A DNA stretch of 18,062 bases, taken from Geobacter sp. UBA6802. GTDB lineage: Bacteria > Desulfobacterota > Desulfuromonadia > Geobacterales > Pseudopelobacteraceae. The stretch is taken from the NCBI GenBank assembly GCA_002452325.1, contig DKFG01000047.1:1-18062 (forward strand). The letters run 5' to 3'. A program made the translations under genes and the position numbers. The notes below the pieces were generated by a model. The model was given only the letters and a program-made list of their open reading frames with translations. It searched no databases and was not told where the DNA came from. Every line of letters begins with the position of its first letter. The stretch's first letter is position 1. Positions 6,497 through 14,539 of the stretch are shown one piece after another.

Positions 6497-8413
6497 ATGC
6501 AATCAGCAGATAACTCATTTATGGTCGTCATTATTAAAAACACCATGAGGTTAAGGCTGTTTTTGCTTGTCGGCATGATTGTTGTAAGTTGTTGTATTAA
6601 TGCCTTTGCCGCCAGTGCGACAGACAATCCGAAGGTCCTGGTGCTTCATTCCTACCACAGCGGCTTTCAATGGACCGATGACCAGAATGCCGCAATCATC
6701 ACGTCACTCCAGTCTGCCTATCCCGAAGGGGATGTCTTTGTAGAATATATGAACACCAAGCGGGTTGCTTTAGACGTCATGTCCCCCATGCTGCGGCAGA
6801 ATTACGCAACGCTTTTCCGCAAGGCACAACCTGACGTGATCATCGCCACCGATAACAATGCCCTTGATTTTCTGCTCACGTATGGCGACGAACTGTTTCC
6901 GGGCGTGCCGGTTGTTTTTTGCGGCATCAACAACTTTGATGACTACAACCTCAGCAACCGCCGCAATTATACCGGCGTGCGGGAAGATTTCGATACCGCT
7001 GCCACACTCGACATCGCTCTGCGTTTTCACCCCGGTACACATACCGTGGCCATGATTGCCGATGTAACCGAGAGTTCCCAGATCACCCTGGCGATTGCAA
7101 GAAAGGCGACGACGAAGTACGGAAACATCCGGTTCGTCGAGTTAAGCGGTTTGTCCGAAACAGCTCTGGCGGAAAAACTCGCCAAACTCGAAAAAGGAAC
7201 CATCATCCTGCTGCTGTCCTATTACCGCTCACCAGAGGGGAGCATATTCTCGGTTAAAGACGGCACGCAGCTTATTCAAAAGCAGACGCAGTTGCCGGTG
7301 TATGCGCTGTGGGATTTCTACATGCTCCCTCCGGTCATAGGCGGAAAAATCGTGACCGGCACGTTGCAGGGCAAAGCGGCTGCCGAGATCGCCATCCGTA
7401 TTCTTAAAGGAGAAAAACCGGAAACAATCCCTCCCTACTCCTGTCCGACATCCTATTACTTCAATTACGATGCCCTTCAAAAATTCAGTATCCCTGATTC
7501 GCTCATCCCCGCAGACAGCATTATTGCCGGTAAACCGGATACCTTTTATGCGCGATATAAAACCTATATCTGGTTCGGAGCTGCCTTCACGCTCAGTCTG
7601 ATTGTCATAATACTGATTCTTCTGCGCAGCATTGTTCTCTACCAGCGTAATAAGGAGGCGCTGCACAGATTGAATCGCGAACTGCAGGCCATCAGAAACT
7701 GCGATCAGATCCTGATACGGGCAACCGATGAGCAAACCCTGCTTGAGGAGATCTGCCGTATCGTGTGCGATGAAGCCGGCTACCGGATGGCCTGGGTGGG
7801 ATATCGTGAATTTGATGATGCAAAAAGTGTGCGGGCAGTCGCCTGGGCCGGGGTCGAGGACGGGTATCTCGCAAACGCCAACATTACCTGGGACGATTCT
7901 GAACGGGGGCGCGGCCCCACCGGAACCGCTATTCGGAACGGGGAAAGCGCCTGCATACAGGATTTTGCCACCGATCCCAACGCCGCTCAGTGGCGGGAGC
8001 GTGCCCTACAACGCGGCTACCGCTCCAGTATCGCTCTGCCGCTCAAGGATGAAGCCCAAACTACCTTTGGCGTTCTCAACATCTATGCAGCCGAACCGAA
8101 CGCCTTCACCGTAGAAGAAAAGCGTCTCCTGGAAGAGCTGGCAGGCGATCTGGAGTTCGGCATCATGGTCCTGCGGGCACGCATTGAGCACAGGCAGGCG
8201 GAGGAAGAAATTCATCAACTCAATGAAGAGCTGGAACAACGGGTGAAAGAGCGGACCGCTGAACTGGAGGAAAAGAATACAGAGTTGAATAGGATGAACC
8301 GGCTTTTTGTTGGCAGGGAGATCAAAATGGCGGAATTGAAGGAGCGGATTCAGGAGTTGGAGGAGCAACGCCGCAAGTCTGGGACTGGCGTGACGGAAAG
8401 GAAAGGATTGTGA
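6497..8413 (+). CDS. Kinase-less sensor with fused ABC_sub_bind periplasmic domain, GAF and FVGREL tag
   Basis: A 638-residue protein. The signal peptide or first membrane segment is at about 17-39. Residues 46-340 are a periplasmic binding domain of the ABC_sub_bind type, beginning KVLVLHSYHSGFQW and containing PDVIIATDNNALDFLL, FPGVPVVFCGINNF and GKIVTGTLQGKAAAEIA. A single TM (356-377) follows, then a GAF domain (about 400-560, with GRGPTGTAIR, RGYRSSIALPL and FGVLNIY). The coiled coil from 562 ends in FVGREI (604-609) and AELKERI (612-618). No kinase or other output domain is present. The stop overlaps the GTG start of the following REC-HK (GTGA), so sensor and kinase are probably co-translated. 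The chosen ATG has AGGGGG five bases upstream; the later in-frame ATG at 6545 sits directly before the signal sequence but lacks a ribosome site. Ligand unknown. Confidence 0.9.
   Translation: MQSADNSFMVVIIKNTMRLRLFLLVGMIVVSCCINAFAASATDNPKVLVLHSYHSGFQWTDDQNAAIITSLQSAYPEGDVFVEYMNTKRVALDVMSPMLRQNYATLFRKAQPDVIIATDNNALDFLLTYGDELFPGVPVVFCGINNFDDYNLSNRRNYTGVREDFDTAATLDIALRFHPGTHTVAMIADVTESSQITLAIARKATTKYGNIRFVELSGLSETALAEKLAKLEKGTIILLLSYYRSPEGSIFSVKDGTQLIQKQTQLPVYALWDFYMLPPVIGGKIVTGTLQGKAAAEIAIRILKGEKPETIPPYSCPTSYYFNYDALQKFSIPDSLIPADSIIAGKPDTFYARYKTYIWFGAAFTLSLIVIILILLRSIVLYQRNKEALHRLNRELQAIRNCDQILIRATDEQTLLEEICRIVCDEAGYRMAWVGYREFDDAKSVRAVAWAGVEDGYLANANITWDDSERGRGPTGTAIRNGESACIQDFATDPNAAQWRERALQRGYRSSIALPLKDEAQTTFGVLNIYAAEPNAFTVEEKRLLEELAGDLEFGIMVLRARIEHRQAEEEIHQLNEELEQRVKERTAELEEKNTELNRMNRLFVGREIKMAELKERIQELEEQRRKSGTGVTERKGL
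8219..8350 (+). repeat. Sensor C-terminal module, copy 3 (44 codons)
   Basis: Third copy of the module, matching copy 2 at 36 of 44 residues by eye. The tag reads FVGREI here rather than FVGREL, followed by KMAELKERI. Confidence 0.85.
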
Positions 8414-9861
8414 ATGTTCTGATTGTTGAGGATAACGTCAGCGCCCGGAAACTGTTGCGCCTTACCTTTGAACACTACGGTTGTACGGTCTTTGAGGCGC
8501 AGGACGGACAGGATGGGCTTGAGCAGGCTGCTCGCCATAAACCGGACATCATTATATCCGATGCGTTGATGCCCCGCATGGACGGCTTCCAGCTGCTTAT
8601 GGCGCTTAAAACCGATCCTGTTCTCAAATCAATCCCGTTCATTTTTTATTCCTCTGCCTACACCGGCGACAAAGAGGCGGAACTGGCCCTTTCGCTTGGG
8701 GCTGAAGCCTCCGTCATCAAACCGGTAGAACCTGCGGAGCTTTGGGAAAAGATCTGCGCCATCAGGGAGACATACAAGGCGCGCCAGAGCAAATCTGCCC
8801 ACGCGGCAGCAGATGAGAGCAACGAGCAGTACCTTCGCGAATACAGCCGGATTGTGGCAGCCAAGCTGGAGGAAAAGGTAAGGGAACTGGAAGATGAAAT
8901 TGAAGAACGAAAAGAGATACAGGATGAGCTGGAACAGCTGAATGAGACTCTGGAACAACGGGTACAGGAACGGATTGCCGAGTTGAACGAAAGAAATGCC
9001 GAAATACAACTGGCATATGACAACCTGAAAAAAGTCCAGGCTCAGCTCCTGCAACAGGACAAGATGGCCTCCATCGGCCAACTGGCCGCCGGTGTGGCCC
9101 ATGAGATCAACAACCCGATGGGGTTCATCATCAGCAACCTGTCAAGTCTGGGTAAATATGTGGAAAAGGTGACGGCGTATCTGGATGCCGACGAAAAGAT
9201 ACTGGCCGGATGCGCTCTGGAGATTCAGGAGATGGCGCTCAAGGAACGGCAGAAGTACAAAATTGAACATATCTGTAAGGATATGCCGATGCTGATCAGT
9301 GAATCAGCGGATGGAGCGCAACGTGTCCGTCAGATTGTTCAGGATCTGAAAAGCTTTTCCAGAATGGACCGTACGGAGTTTGCCAATGCCAATATCAACG
9401 AGGGACTGGAGAGCACTCTCTCCATCGCCTGGAACGAATTGAAGTACAATGCAACCGTGATCAGAGAGTTCGGTCAGCTGCCCTTGGTCTGGTGCAATCA
9501 GGGACAGCTCAACCAGGTCTTTTTGAATATCCTGCTGAACGCAGCCCATGCCATTAAGGAACAGGGTACAATCAGAATCAAAACCCGGGCTAAGGAGGAA
9601 TCGGTAACCATTGCCATCAGCGACACCGGCAGCGGTATTGCTCCTGAACATATCAATAGGATTTTTGATCCATTCTTCACCACCAAGGATGTTGGCAAGG
9701 GCACCGGTTTGGGGTTGGCCATCGCCTACGACATCATTACCAACAAACATGGCGGGACAATTGAAGTTCAGAGCGAGCCCGGCAAGGGAAGCACCTTTGT
9801 CATAACACTTCCGGTTGGAAGAGGTAATACGCAGGCTCCGACAGTACTGACGAGAAATTGA
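8410..9861 (+). CDS. Soluble response regulator-histidine kinase (REC-coiled coil-HisKA-HATPase)
   Basis: A 483-residue cytoplasmic protein with the receiver first. REC spans 1-118, with acidic E7/D8, phospho-acceptor D51 in IIISDALMPRMDG, and K104. A coiled coil (140-215) contains LEQRVQERIAEL, the same helix as in the sensors but without the FVGREL tag. The kinase core follows: H-box GVAHEINNPMGF (H231), N-box LLNAAHAI (N377), G1 DTGSGI (D405), F-box FDPFFTT and G2 GKGTGLGL (429-436). All catalytic landmarks are intact. There is no membrane segment, so input must come through phosphorylation of REC or through partner contact. The GTG start overlaps the stop of the preceding sensor (GTGA), pairing the two. 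The first about 160 residues are closely related to the REC-HK at 12306. Confidence 0.94.
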   Translation: MNVLIVEDNVSARKLLRLTFEHYGCTVFEAQDGQDGLEQAARHKPDIIISDALMPRMDGFQLLMALKTDPVLKSIPFIFYSSAYTGDKEAELALSLGAEASVIKPVEPAELWEKICAIRETYKARQSKSAHAAADESNEQYLREYSRIVAAKLEEKVRELEDEIEERKEIQDELEQLNETLEQRVQERIAELNERNAEIQLAYDNLKKVQAQLLQQDKMASIGQLAAGVAHEINNPMGFIISNLSSLGKYVEKVTAYLDADEKILAGCALEIQEMALKERQKYKIEHICKDMPMLISESADGAQRVRQIVQDLKSFSRMDRTEFANANINEGLESTLSIAWNELKYNATVIREFGQLPLVWCNQGQLNQVFLNILLNAAHAIKEQGTIRIKTRAKEESVTIAISDTGSGIAPEHINRIFDPFFTTKDVGKGTGLGLAIAYDIITNKHGGTIEVQSEPGKGSTFVITLPVGRGNTQAPTVLTRN

Positions 9862-9879
9862 GGCAAACCAGAGCTGGCC

Positions 9880-9907
9880 TTGACATCCAGCAAATGAACG
9901 CTATCAT
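9880..9907 (+). promoter_or_regulatory. Sigma-70 promoter for the second signalling operon
   Basis: A perfect -35 (TTGACA, 9880-9885) is followed by a 16-base spacer and a -10 of TATCAT (9902-9907, five of six consensus bases). It lies in the 116-base gap between the first REC-HK and the membrane kinase gene, leaving a leader of roughly 65 bases. AAGGAG at 9961-9966 is the ribosome site for the ATG at 9978. The gap implies that 9978 onward can be transcribed independently. Confidence 0.65.
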
Positions 9908-9977
9908 TTTGAACAGGCGCGAAATGCTGAGATAACCGTTGAATTAATCAGGAAATAACCAAGGAGCGCCTACGGCT

Positions 9978-11936
9978 ATGACAAGCCAGTATATTTCTAT
10001 TATGCTGCTCTTGCTGCTTTCAATCACTATTCAGGCCACAGCCGCAATCATGGCCATCCGTTTGATCGGCATCACCGGCAGACGGACGGCCTGGGGGTTG
10101 ATCGCTACGGCGTTGGTACTTATGGCGATACGGCGGATCGTGCCGTTGTATCGCCTGATGACGGGTGACCTCTCCCATCCTCCGGACATGACAAATGAAC
10201 TGATCGGGCTTGTGCTGTCGTTTGTCATGGCCCTGGGCATCTCCCGGATTGCACCGATTTTTATGGAGCGAAAACGGAGCGAAGACGAGCTGCGTAATGC
10301 TGCTGAGGAGATTGAGGATCTCTACGAAAACGCCCCCTGCGGCTACCACTCACTGGACAGTGAAGGCATGTTTATTCGTATCAATGCCACTGAATTGCAG
10401 TGGCTGGGGTACCAACGGGATGAGATTGTCGGCAAGAAACGTTTTATCGACCTGATCACGACCCGCAGCAGAAAGGTCTTTGACGAGAACTTTCCCCGCT
10501 TTAAGCAGCAGGGCTGGATCAAGAACCTGGAGTTCGAGATGCTGCGCAAGGACGGGACCACCCTGCCGGTGTTACTGAGCGCCACAACGGTGACGGACAA
10601 GAAGGGTAACTATATGCAGAGTCGCTCGACGATCTACGACATCAGCGACCGGAAAAAGATTGATGAAGCAGAACATCTGTTGAGCTCGATCGTCGAGTCA
10701 TCAGACGATGCCATTCTATCCAAGGACCTGCAGGAGACGATCCTTTCCTGGAACAGGGGGGCGGAGCGGCTCTTCGGTTACTCCACAGAAGAGATCGTGG
10801 GAAAACCGGTAACCATGCTGGTTCCGCCGGAACGGAGGGCAGAGCTGGCCGGTATGATGGAGACAATCCTGCGGGGAGAACGGATTGAGCATTTTACCAC
10901 CGAGAGGATCCGAAAGGACGGTGAGCGGATCTTTGTTTCCCTGACCATTTCTCCGATCAGGGACGCCACGGGTGAGATTCAGCGTGCTTCGGTCATCTCC
11001 CGCAACATCTCCGAAGAGATGCAACTGACTGCACAGCTGAAACTGCAGCAATCCCATCAGGAAGAGCTGGTGCAGCAGCGCACGGCAGAGTTGATGGAGC
11101 GGAGCCGGGAACTGCAGGACAACCAGCAGGCCCTGATGAACATTGTAGATGACCTGAACCAGAAGACTGAGGAGCTTGAGCAGGCCAATGCGAAATTACA
11201 GGAACTGGACCATCTGAAGTCCATGTTCATCGCCTCCATGAGCCATGAGCTACGGACGCCGCTCAACTCGATCATCGGGTTCTCCAGTATTCTGAAGGAT
11301 GAATGGCTCGGCCCGGTCAGTCCGGAGCAGAAGGAGAATCTGTCCACCATCCAGCGTTCCGGTAAACATCTGCTCAACCTGATCAACGACGTGATTGACG
11401 TTTCCAAGATCGAGGCAGGCAGGATTGAGGTGCGTCTTGAGGAGTTCGACTTGTACGACCTGTTAAAGGAGGCGATTCAGTATGTGGATAATGATATCCG
11501 CGACAAAGGTCTGCAACTGGAACTGAATATACAGCATCATGATCTGCGCACTGACCGGCGCAGGCTGCTGCAATGCGTCCTTAACATGTTGAGCAATGCC
11601 GTCAAGTTTACGGACCAGGGCAGTATCAGCCTGACTTCAACCGTTGAGACGGCTCAGCCGGGCAAAGCTGCATCCGTTGTCATTACGGTCAGCGACACCG
11701 GCATAGGCATTACCGAGCAGGATATCTCACGGCTCTTCAGACCGTTTGTGCGTTTGGAATCTCCTTTAAAGACCCTTGCCCCAGGAACCGGGCTCGGGCT
11801 GTATCTAACCAGAAAATTGGTCGTGGAAGTTCTGGATGGTGATATTATATGCACAAGCATGCCAGGCAAAGGTAGCACCTTTACATTAAAGATTCCGGAG
11901 CTACTCTATGAAAAAGGTACTGGTGGTAGAGGATAA
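9978..11936 (+). CDS. Membrane-anchored PAS-PAS histidine kinase
   Basis: A 652-residue kinase. About three membrane segments (7-28, 40-57, 75-93) are joined by short loops, so there is no sizeable periplasmic ligand domain. Two PAS domains follow (about 107-225, ending YDISDRK, and 232-346, with ILSWNRGAERLFGYS and ending RNIS). A coiled coil (350-412) leads into a standard kinase core: H-box SMSHELRTPLNSI (H423), N-box MLSNAVKF (N540), G1 SDTGIGI (D573) and G2 PGTGLGL (602-608). Its last 29 bases overlap the start of the single-domain response regulator gene. It is the only membrane protein here with both sensor and complete kinase, so it could phosphorylate that regulator and the receivers of the REC-HKs (inference). 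The ATG has AAGGAG eleven bases upstream. Confidence 0.93.
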   Translation: MTSQYISIMLLLLLSITIQATAAIMAIRLIGITGRRTAWGLIATALVLMAIRRIVPLYRLMTGDLSHPPDMTNELIGLVLSFVMALGISRIAPIFMERKRSEDELRNAAEEIEDLYENAPCGYHSLDSEGMFIRINATELQWLGYQRDEIVGKKRFIDLITTRSRKVFDENFPRFKQQGWIKNLEFEMLRKDGTTLPVLLSATTVTDKKGNYMQSRSTIYDISDRKKIDEAEHLLSSIVESSDDAILSKDLQETILSWNRGAERLFGYSTEEIVGKPVTMLVPPERRAELAGMMETILRGERIEHFTTERIRKDGERIFVSLTISPIRDATGEIQRASVISRNISEEMQLTAQLKLQQSHQEELVQQRTAELMERSRELQDNQQALMNIVDDLNQKTEELEQANAKLQELDHLKSMFIASMSHELRTPLNSIIGFSSILKDEWLGPVSPEQKENLSTIQRSGKHLLNLINDVIDVSKIEAGRIEVRLEEFDLYDLLKEAIQYVDNDIRDKGLQLELNIQHHDLRTDRRRLLQCVLNMLSNAVKFTDQGSISLTSTVETAQPGKAASVVITVSDTGIGITEQDISRLFRPFVRLESPLKTLAPGTGLGLYLTRKLVVEVLDGDIICTSMPGKGSTFTLKIPELLYEKGTGGRG

Positions 11937-12303
11937 CAATGACAACTTGCGGCTGATCAGCTATGCCTTGCGACGCTATGGTTATGAGGTGATTTCAGCT
12001 GAGTGTGGCGAGAAAGGGGTTGAGCTGGCCATAGCCGAACGTCCCCTTTTCATAATCATGGACATCAACCTGCCGGATTTCGACGGCCTTGAAGCCACCC
12101 GGCGCATCCGTAAGAGCGGGGCCAACGGCAGCATACCGATCATAGCCGTCACTTCCTACGCCATGGCCGGGGATATGGATCAGGTTATAGCTGCCGGATG
12201 CACCGGCTATTTCGAGAAGCCGATCGATCCGCTGACCATCATAGACAAGATCCATGCCCTACTTGGCATACCAGAACAACAGACAGCCGAAAATGGGGAC
12301 TAA
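11908..12303 (+). CDS. Single-domain response regulator (REC only, DivK/CheY-like)
   Basis: A 131-residue protein that is one receiver domain with no output. The acidic pair E8/D9, phospho-acceptor D52 (IIMDINLPDFDG), T82 (AVTSYAMAGD) and K104 (YFEKPI) are all present. The YAMAGD and FEKPID stretches resemble the receivers of DivK and hybrid kinases. It starts inside the preceding kinase gene, a 29-base overlap, with GGAG at 11897-11900 seven bases before its ATG. It ends two bases before the next ATG. This packing suggests it is the direct partner of the upstream kinase and shuttles phosphate, or binds another protein, as a diffusible component. Its target is not visible in the sequence. Confidence 0.95.
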   Translation: MKKVLVVEDNNDNLRLISYALRRYGYEVISAECGEKGVELAIAERPLFIIMDINLPDFDGLEATRRIRKSGANGSIPIIAVTSYAMAGDMDQVIAAGCTGYFEKPIDPLTIIDKIHALLGIPEQQTAENGD

Positions 12304-12305
12304 CC

Positions 12306-13628
12306 ATGAAGGTCTTGATCGTTGAAGACGACCTCAGCGCCCGCAAATTATTGCGTCTGACTCTTGAACACTATCACTGCACCGTTGTCGAGGCGCAGGA
12401 TGGACAGGAGGGGCTCGAACAGGCCATTCGCCATATGCCTGATATCATTATCTCCGACGCCCTGATGCCGCGTATGGACGGATTTCAGTTGTTACGGGCG
12501 CTCAAGCTTGACCCGGTATTGTGTACTATTCCTTTCCTGTTTTACTCATCAACGTACACCGGAGAAAAGGAACACGAACTGGCCCTGTCCCTCGGTGCAG
12601 AGGCCTTTATCAACAAACCGGTAGAGCCTGCGGCGCTCTGGGAAAAGACCTGCCAGATTATGAATGATTGGGAGGCCCGCCAAAAAAAACCGGCTCATCC
12701 TGCAATGTGCGAGGGACATGAGCAATTTCTGCGTGAGTACAGCCAGGTTGTGGCAAGCAAACTAGAGGAAAAGGTACGAGACCTTGAAGATGCCCTGAAG
12801 TTGCGCAAGCAGGCTGAAGAGGAACTACGCCGCCTGAATATTGAACTGGAGCAGCGCGTTGCGCAGGAAGTGGAAAAAAACCAGGCCAAAGACCGCATCC
12901 TGGCGTATCAGGCCCGGCTGGCCGCCATGGGTGAGATGCTCAGCAACATTGCCCATCAATGGCGGCAACCGCTTAACAATGCCTCACTTATTGTTCAAAA
13001 CCTGCGCTTCGAATACGATGAGGGATCGCTCACAAAAGCCGCTTGCCATAACTATGTGGAAGAATGCCTCAACAACCTGATGTACATGTCCCACACGATC
13101 GATAATTTCTACGCGTTTTATCAGCCTGATTCAGGCCGTCAACCGTTTGACCTGTATCAGACCATCACAGAGTCAATTTCACTGGTCAGGCCAGACCTTG
13201 AATCACGCGGCATAACCATTACGCTGATTAATAAATGCAATCTTGCCGTGAACGGATTCAAAAAAGAGTTTTCCCAGGTGCTATTAAATGTCATCCAGAA
13301 TGCAAAGGAGGCGATACTCCTGCGCATGCCGTCAGACCCTTTTATTGAAATTGTCTGCTCACTCCAGGAGGGGGTTGCACGGATAACGGTCAGGGACAAT
13401 GGCGGTGGTATTTCACCGGAGATACTGGACAAGATTTTTGACCCGTACTTTACCAGCAAGTTCAAGTCACACGGGGCTGGTATGGGACTGTACATGTCCA
13501 AGATGATTATCGAGAAACATATGGGTGGAAAAATATGGGTTGCCAACACTGCCGATGGAGCAGAAGTAGCCATTGAACTCCCGATTGACCAGACTCACAC
13601 GGTCGCAACAGGAGAAAATGGCCCATGA
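12306..13628 (+). CDS. Second soluble response regulator-histidine kinase, different kinase core
   Basis: A 440-residue cytoplasmic protein. REC (1-118) has E7/D8, D51 and K104 and matches the REC at 8410 at about 95 of 118 positions by eye. The following stretch (EQFLREYSQVVASKLEEKVRDLED) also matches, to about residue 162. A shorter coiled coil with LEQRVAQEVEKNQ leads to a kinase core of another subtype: H-box SNIAHQWRQPLNNA (H217), N-box VIQNAKEA (N332), G1 RDNGGGI (D364), F-box FDPYFTSK and G2 GAGMGLYM. An upstream in-frame extension to 12198 is possible but would run through the previous gene. The ATG at 12306 aligns with the paralogue's start, begins exactly at the REC domain and has GGGGA six bases upstream. 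The stop overlaps the next start (ATGA). Confidence 0.93.
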   Translation: MKVLIVEDDLSARKLLRLTLEHYHCTVVEAQDGQEGLEQAIRHMPDIIISDALMPRMDGFQLLRALKLDPVLCTIPFLFYSSTYTGEKEHELALSLGAEAFINKPVEPAALWEKTCQIMNDWEARQKKPAHPAMCEGHEQFLREYSQVVASKLEEKVRDLEDALKLRKQAEEELRRLNIELEQRVAQEVEKNQAKDRILAYQARLAAMGEMLSNIAHQWRQPLNNASLIVQNLRFEYDEGSLTKAACHNYVEECLNNLMYMSHTIDNFYAFYQPDSGRQPFDLYQTITESISLVRPDLESRGITITLINKCNLAVNGFKKEFSQVLLNVIQNAKEAILLRMPSDPFIEIVCSLQEGVARITVRDNGGGISPEILDKIFDPYFTSKFKSHGAGMGLYMSKMIIEKHMGGKIWVANTADGAEVAIELPIDQTHTVATGENGP

Positions 13629-14539
13629 ATCCTGCCCTCCGGCTGTTCATCACTATCACGGCATGCCTGCTGACAGTTGTCGGCTGCAACCAGTCCCCAC
13701 AGCTGCAGGAACCGAAGTATGGCATTGCTCCGGCCAAAAAGCAGGAAGCTGTGTTCAGTTTTGCCGTACACCCCTTGCATAACCCCCAGAAGCTTAATCA
13801 GGCCTATCAGCCGCTGATTGAACACCTCAACAGACAGCTTAAGGGGGGGCGTCTGGTTCTGGAGGCGTCCCGTGATTACAGTAACTACGAAGAAAAGATC
13901 ACGTCAAAAGCCCCGGATTTACTGCTACCCAACCCTTGGCAGACACTGGAAGCCATGAAGAATGGATACCATGTCATTGCCATGGCAGGAGATCCCCAGG
14001 ATTTCAAGGGCATTTTTGTGGTACGCCGTGACAGCACCATCTACACCCCCCTAGATCTCAAAGGAAAAGCGGTCAGCTATCCCTCACCCACGGCCCTGGC
14101 TGCCTGCATCATGCCGCAGTACTTTCTGCAGAGACACGGGATCAACGTCAACAAGGATATTGAAAACCGCTATGTGGGCTCGCAGGAATCATCCATCATG
14201 AATGTCTTTCTGGGTCAGACCGCAGCAGGCGCAACCTGGCCACCGCCGTGGCGAGCCTTTCAGAAGGACCATCCTGTTGAGGCAGCCCAGTTGAAGGTGG
14301 CCTGGGAAACGCCACACTTGCTCAATAATTCCGTTATGGTGCGCAATGATCTGCCGCCTCAGATCAGGGATCAGATTCGGTCAGCCCTGATAACAGTTCA
14401 CGACACCCCGCAGGGGAAAGAAATTCTTGCCGGAATGGAAACAGCCCGTTTTCACCCTGCAACCGATGCCGATTATGAGATAGTCAGGCGCTATGTTGAG
14501 CAGTTTGAAAAAACCATCCGTCCGGTAAAACAAAAGTGA
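13625..14539 (+). CDS. PhnD-like substrate-binding lipoprotein (phosphate/phosphonate-type family)
   Basis: A 304-residue lipoprotein. The signal has a clear lipobox (VVGC, with C21 as the lipidated residue), followed by a type 2 periplasmic binding fold. Recognisable parts are FAVHPLHNP near the mature start, the YQPLIEHLNRQL helix, DLLLPNPWQTLEAM, the interdomain stretch FVVRRDSTIYTPLDLKGKAVSYP, and late YVGSQESSIMNVFLGQTAAGATW. This pattern fits the PhnD-like phosphate/phosphite/phosphonate-binding family. No transporter permease or ATPase is nearby. The gene is joined to the upstream REC-HK by an ATGA overlap, with AGGAG ten bases before the start. I infer a sensory input rather than an uptake role. 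Whether the ligand is phosphorus-containing is unproven, because this family also includes sensor modules with other ligands. Confidence 0.85.
   Translation: MNPALRLFITITACLLTVVGCNQSPQLQEPKYGIAPAKKQEAVFSFAVHPLHNPQKLNQAYQPLIEHLNRQLKGGRLVLEASRDYSNYEEKITSKAPDLLLPNPWQTLEAMKNGYHVIAMAGDPQDFKGIFVVRRDSTIYTPLDLKGKAVSYPSPTALAACIMPQYFLQRHGINVNKDIENRYVGSQESSIMNVFLGQTAAGATWPPPWRAFQKDHPVEAAQLKVAWETPHLLNNSVMVRNDLPPQIRDQIRSALITVHDTPQGKEILAGMETARFHPATDADYEIVRRYVEQFEKTIRPVKQK

Noticed and set aside
12198..12305. 36-codon N-terminal extension of the second REC-HK
   Set aside because: It would overlap the response regulator gene by over 100 bases. The paralogue at 8410 begins exactly where the internal ATG at 12306 does.
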